64,000 nt of DNA. Source: Shouchella patagoniensis (GTDB lineage: Bacteria; Bacillota; Bacilli; Bacillales; Bacillaceae_D). Location of the stretch: NCBI RefSeq assembly GCF_002019705.1, contig NZ_KV917377.1, positions 2,354,565 through 2,418,564 of the forward strand, given 5' to 3'. Shown here in pieces: positions 60,888 through 64,000 of this stretch. How positions within the stretch are numbered: the first letter of the stretch is position 1; every line of letters starts with the position of its first letter. The translations under genes and the position numbers were made by a program. Below the pieces are notes generated by a model. It had not been told where the DNA came from. It searched no databases and saw only the letters and a list, made by a program, of their open reading frames with translations.

Positions 60888-61589
60888 CTATGACGTCTTC
60901 TTTGACGAATCAATATTATCCATATTGGAGATTGCACCAAGCACAGGTAAACCAACAACCTTCTCAATATCTTTTTCATTTTTAATTGTTGTATCTAAAT
61001 ACTCAAGTAAAAATGAAAGACCAACTGCTGCCATCAGCCCTACTACAAAAGCAATTGCAATATTTAAGATAAGATTAGGACTAACAGGCGATGGACTTTC
61101 TCCTACTTCTGCTTCTGAGAGAATAGTGACGTTATCTTCCACACTATAAATCTCAGGAATTTGTTGTTGGAAGACGTTCGCAATGCGATTTACTAGCACA
61201 GTCGCTTCTTCTGGTGAAGGCGATTCTACAGTGACCAAGACAACTTGAGAGTTATTTTGGCTGCCAATCGAGATCATATTTTTTAATTCATTAACGGTTT
61301 GATCCAAGCCTTCTTCTTCAATCACTTGGTTTAAAATGATTGGACTAGTGATGATATCGCTATATGTATCAATAAGTTCAATATTTGTCCGTACATCAGC
61401 TTGTCGCAATTCGCCATTACCTACTGTTTGGTTCACTAACAATTGTGATTCCCGCTCATACATCGGTGTAATAAAAAAAGTGGTTGCTAGTGCACTAACA
61501 AGCATCGCCAGTAAAGGAATTAAGATGAGTATCTTCCATCGTTGCTTTAATGTTTGAAATATCTCTTTCAAACTAATTGTTTCTTCCAT
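60888..61589 (-). CDS. ywqC: Polysaccharide co-polymerase / kinase modulator YwqC (Wzz domain)
   Basis: A 233-residue membrane protein with two transmembrane helices (about 18-40 and 173-195) that flank an extracellular Wzz domain (ESQLLVNQTVGNGELRQADV, DTYSDIITSPIILNQVIEEE). The proline-rich segment before helix 2 reads GESPSPVSPNLI. It activates YwqD and regulates chain length. First gene of the operon; AGGAGG before the ATG. Confidence 0.92.
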   Translation of the reverse strand: MEETISLKEIFQTLKQRWKILILIPLLAMLVSALATTFFITPMYERESQLLVNQTVGNGELRQADVRTNIELIDTYSDIITSPIILNQVIEEEGLDQTVNELKNMISIGSQNNSQVVLVTVESPSPEEATVLVNRIANVFQQQIPEIYSVEDNVTILSEAEVGESPSPVSPNLILNIAIAFVVGLMAAVGLSFLLEYLDTTIKNEKDIEKVVGLPVLGAISNMDNIDSSKKTS

Positions 61590-61890
61590 TCGTTTTATAA
61601 CCTCCTAAAAACAGTGAAATCCATAACTCATCGAATTATATCATAATTTGCAGAATAATTTAGAATAAATCTGTCAGTTAATGCAATTTACATTTTTATT
61701 TCACTTTCTAAGGTCACAACTTCAGTTCAGCACATTGGTATAGTTTTCTTACTTAAAATTACAAAAAATAGTCCTTGTAGATTATCGAATCTTTCTTTAT
61801 TCTATTAAGAAGAATCTTTTAATTCATGTCTCTTTGTTTGATAGATTGTTTCTCACATCATTTATCTTCTATTTAGAAAGGCGTTTTGTA
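61590..61890. other. Divergent promoter region between ywqC and the LCP gene
   Basis: About 300 bases of AT-rich sequence with no gene. It must hold promoters for both transcripts, but I see no unambiguous -35/-10 pair or operator. Confidence 0.5.
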
Positions 61891-62817
61891 ATGAAAAAGA
61901 AACTCGCTTTAAAAGTAATCGGTCTTATCTTTGGGCTCGTATTCCTCGTTATTCTAGGTGTAGCTGCTTATTGGATTAACGATATCCGTACAACTGCAAA
62001 CAACATGTATACGCCCCTTGAAAACCGCGAAGGTTCATCACCACTCCGTGAAAAAGCCGTTGCAGAAGGCGAACCACTATCCATCTTACTTGCAGGTGTG
62101 GACCACACACCAGGACGAGAAGAGGATGTTGTCGGCCGATCTGACACCATTGTATTAATGACGCTAAATCCAGCTGAAGGAACAACAAAAATGCTCTCGA
62201 TTCCCCGTGATACACGGACTGAAATAGTCGGTCGAGGTACAACCGAAAAAATCAATCACGCTCATGCTTATGGCGATGCGCAAATGCTCATTGATACTGT
62301 AGAAAATGCCTTTGATATTCCAATTGATCATTATGCAAGCATTAATATGGAAGGATTCACGCGTCTCATTAATGCTTTTGGCGGAGTCAACGTTTACAAT
62401 GATTTGAGTTTTTCTATGAATGGTACACAGTTTAACGAAGGAAATATCCACTTAAACGGTGAAGATGCATTACTCTATTCCCGTATGCGTTATGAAGATC
62501 CTCGTGGCGATGCAGGACGTGCCAACCGCCAGCGCGACATCATTGAAGCGTTAATGGATGAAGCAGCTTCGCTTAGTTCCATTACAAAGGCCGGAGAAAT
62601 TTTAGATGTGTTAGACACGACCGTACGCACTGATTTATCCCTAGGCGATATGTGGTCTTATCAATCTGACTACCGTGCCGCACTTAATGAGATTGAACAA
62701 ATTGAAATTAGTTACACGGGTCAAACAATTGACTCCCTCTGGTATGCGATTGTTGCTGACGAAGAAAAAGCACGCGTCCGCAATGAGATGCGTAGCCATT
62801 TAGAGCTAGACGTTTAA
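61891..62817 (+). CDS. LytR-CpsA-Psr (LCP) family wall-polymer ligase
   Basis: A 308-residue membrane protein with an N-terminal anchor (LKVIGLIFGLVFLVILGVAA) and an extracellular LCP domain. The latter has DTIVLMTLNPAEGTTKMLSI, PRDTRTEIVG, GFTRLINAFGGVNV and YSRMRYEDPRGDAGRANRQR, with the arginines and aspartates that bind the lipid pyrophosphate. LCP enzymes attach teichoic acids or capsule to peptidoglycan. It is divergent from ywqCDE, consistent with an exopolymer locus. Start: ATG after GAAAGGCG. Confidence 0.93.
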   Translation: MKKKLALKVIGLIFGLVFLVILGVAAYWINDIRTTANNMYTPLENREGSSPLREKAVAEGEPLSILLAGVDHTPGREEDVVGRSDTIVLMTLNPAEGTTKMLSIPRDTRTEIVGRGTTEKINHAHAYGDAQMLIDTVENAFDIPIDHYASINMEGFTRLINAFGGVNVYNDLSFSMNGTQFNEGNIHLNGEDALLYSRMRYEDPRGDAGRANRQRDIIEALMDEAASLSSITKAGEILDVLDTTVRTDLSLGDMWSYQSDYRAALNEIEQIEISYTGQTIDSLWYAIVADEEKARVRNEMRSHLELDV

Positions 62818-62823
62818 ACAACT

Positions 62824-62862
62824 ACGCCCACTTTTCATTACGAAAGAGGGGCGTTTTCTTTT
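62824..62862 (+). terminator. Terminator after the LCP gene
   Basis: ACGCCC...CTTTT pairs with AAAG...GGGCGT around a short loop and is followed by TTTTCTTTTT. Confidence 0.75.
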
Positions 62863-62886
62863 TATAACAAGATAGGAGGTTTTCTG

Positions 62887-63372
62887 ATGCCCACTCTGGC
62901 AGATGCATTGACACTTCGAAGGAAAGGAGATCTGGAACAGTCAAATACAGTCATTGGTCAGCTTGTCGATGACGAACCAACAAATGCCGTCCTTCACTAC
63001 CAATATGCTTGGAGTTTTGACATTTTAGGAAAAGAAGCAAAAGCAGCACCACATTATGAACAAGCGATTCAACTCGGACTTAGCGGCAAAGACCTTGAAG
63101 GAGCTTACTTAGGACTTGGGAGTACTTACCGCACACTTGGACAGTATGACCAAGCGATTCAGACGTTTACGAATGGGCTTAAATCGTTTCCAGATAACAA
63201 GGCCCTACACACATTTCTTGCGATGGCATTATATAATACAAACCGGCATGCCGAAGCAATGGAGCTGTTATTAAACGCACTCGCCTTCACTTCAAATGAC
63301 CCCAACATCCAAGAGTACAAAAAAGCGATTCTTTTTTATTCCGACAAACTTGACCAAACGTGGATGGACTAA
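62887..63372 (+). CDS. Tetratricopeptide repeat protein
   Basis: A 161-residue protein with about three to four TPR units; typical helices are AVLHYQYAWSFDILGKEAKA, EGAYLGLGSTYRTLGQYDQA and ALHTFLAMALYNTNRHAEAM. It is predicted cytosolic and works as a protein-interaction scaffold. TAGGAGG precedes the ATG. It follows the LCP gene by 70 bases, across a terminator. Partner unknown. Confidence 0.88.
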   Translation: MPTLADALTLRRKGDLEQSNTVIGQLVDDEPTNAVLHYQYAWSFDILGKEAKAAPHYEQAIQLGLSGKDLEGAYLGLGSTYRTLGQYDQAIQTFTNGLKSFPDNKALHTFLAMALYNTNRHAEAMELLLNALAFTSNDPNIQEYKKAILFYSDKLDQTWMD

Positions 63373-63444
63373 TCGTCCAGATGATTACTAGTTATACGAC
63401 TCTCTTTTACGCTTCTGTATTATAAAATGATTTTTTCGCATGAA

Positions 63445-63476
63445 AAAACCTTTAGATCGTCGTATCTAAAGGTTTT
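63445..63476. terminator. Bidirectional terminator between the TPR and ggt genes
   Basis: A 13-base perfect stem (AAAACCTTTAGAT / ATCTAAAGGTTTT) with a six-base loop and T runs on both sides. Confidence 0.85.
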
Positions 63477-63482
63477 GTTTTT

Positions 63483-64000
63483 TTATTTGGATTGCTTTTT
63501 CCATTCGCCATTACGCCTGCTATCGGAAGCCCCGTCCAATTCTCTATCTGCCTTATTGTAAGAGAGCGCTTGGATGCCTCCAAAATACATCGCAAATGTA
63601 TTGATTTCCACATCATAGCCTAACTGAGCAAGCTCTTGGTACGTCCCTGTTGAAAAAGACGCTTCCATTTGCAACTCCTCATCCTCCATATAAAAACGAG
63701 GCGCATCAACTGCATCTTGTAAACTCTCTCCAAGCATCACATGGCGAATTAATGTCTGAGATAACACCGCTGGAATTCGGCGTCCACCAGGTGAGCCAAT
63801 ACCAATGACCTCATCTTCATTTGCCAAAATAGTTGGCGCCATGAAACTTCGAGGGCGCTTACCTGGCTCATACAAATTTGGACTACTTTCTGACTTGCTA
63901 AAATTGGTCAGAGCATTGTTCAAAAAGAATCCTTCTTCCACGTACTCCCCGGTACCAAAAAAGTTTCCAATTGTATTCGTTGTTGATACCATCATGCCAG
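63483..64000 (-). CDS. ggt: Gamma-glutamyltransferase, C-terminal part (cut by window edge)
   Basis: The visible 172 residues are the end of a gamma-glutamyltranspeptidase small subunit: MMVSTTNTIGNFFGTGEYVE, EGFFLNNALTNFS, GKRPRSFMAPTIL (the GxRPxSxMxP element), GIGSPGGRRIPAVLSQ. The catalytic Thr of the self-cleavage site lies outside the window. The gene continues beyond position 64000. It cleaves gamma-glutamyl bonds of glutathione or polyglutamate, outside the cell. Confidence 0.88.
   Translation of the reverse strand, partial: GMMVSTTNTIGNFFGTGEYVEEGFFLNNALTNFSKSESSPNLYEPGKRPRSFMAPTILANEDEVIGIGSPGGRRIPAVLSQTLIRHVMLGESLQDAVDAPRFYMEDEELQMEASFSTGTYQELAQLGYDVEINTFAMYFGGIQALSYNKADRELDGASDSRRNGEWKKQSK

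Overview
The window looks like chromosome from a low-to-mid GC, Gram-positive member of the Bacillaceae, probably an alkaliphilic Shouchella/Alkalihalobacillus-type bacillus. This is inferred from strong GGAGG ribosome binding sites, many TTG/GTG starts, CcpA-type cre sites, lipoprotein binding proteins, an nsrR/hmp pair, a ycsF-type 5-oxoprolinase cluster and a ywqCDE tyrosine-kinase cluster. No rRNA, tRNA, insertion sequence, prophage or CRISPR array was seen. The species call is not proven.

Layout. 0-7.4 kb: a HAD phosphatase, then an IclR-controlled catabolic operon (2-hydroxyacid dehydrogenase, TRAP transporter PQM, zinc dehydrogenase, KduD-like SDR) with a cre site and an IclR-type operator. 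7.6-9.1 kb: a YdbC-like protein, the first array of a phased short repeat, and a 40-aa membrane peptide. 9.1-17.6 kb: hmp with an NsrR-type operator and a divergent nsrR that appears to start at ATT; an AGCS amino-acid symporter; a hydrolase; an XRE regulator with a decayed partner; marR-yczE; a second repeat array between duplicated terminators; tetR with a divergent MFS exporter. 17.7-24.2 kb: a second acid-sugar operon on the minus strand (DUF1537 kinase, GntR regulator, zinc dehydrogenase, TRAP transporter, class II aldolase). 24.4-28.6 kb: a LacI-controlled CUT1 sugar ABC transporter. 28.6-36.1 kb: a CcpB-like LacI regulator, MFS pumps, an AraC/GyrI regulator, a HIT pseudogene, a frameshifted membrane gene, ASCH, GNAT and a phosphotransferase.

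36.2-41 kb: a 27-aa ORF, a membrane-anchored unknown, the third and largest repeat array, a GH2 glycosidase with an ArsR-like regulator carrying a sugar-binding-like C-terminal half, and two gene wrecks (DUF817 and a coiled-coil protein). 41-47.4 kb: pxpBC-ycsI-NRAMP-pxpA, a 44-aa membrane peptide and an MFS exporter. 47.5-50.8 kb: a second CUT1 sugar ABC transporter behind a perfect cre match. 50.9-54.4 kb: a regulator with two MerR domains divergent from a short UvrA-like ATPase. 54.6-55.6 kb: an M50-like membrane protein without its HExxH motif and with 46-residue acidic tandem repeats. 55.6-59.0 kb: an ArsR-type regulator with its MFS exporter and an AlkD-like HEAT protein. 59.3-64 kb: ywqE-ywqD-ywqC, a divergent LCP ligase, a TPR protein and the C-terminal end of a gamma-glutamyltransferase cut by the window edge.

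Overall this is a carbohydrate-scavenging and stress-response region: two TRAP systems and two ABC sugar importers, each beside its own regulator or a cre site, with small efflux/regulator pairs between them. The most unusual element is the family of intergenic arrays at about 8.4, 15.4 and 37.0 kb. Their units of 20 or 21 bp begin AATCTCC and are organised in higher-order blocks of 82 or 103 bp.
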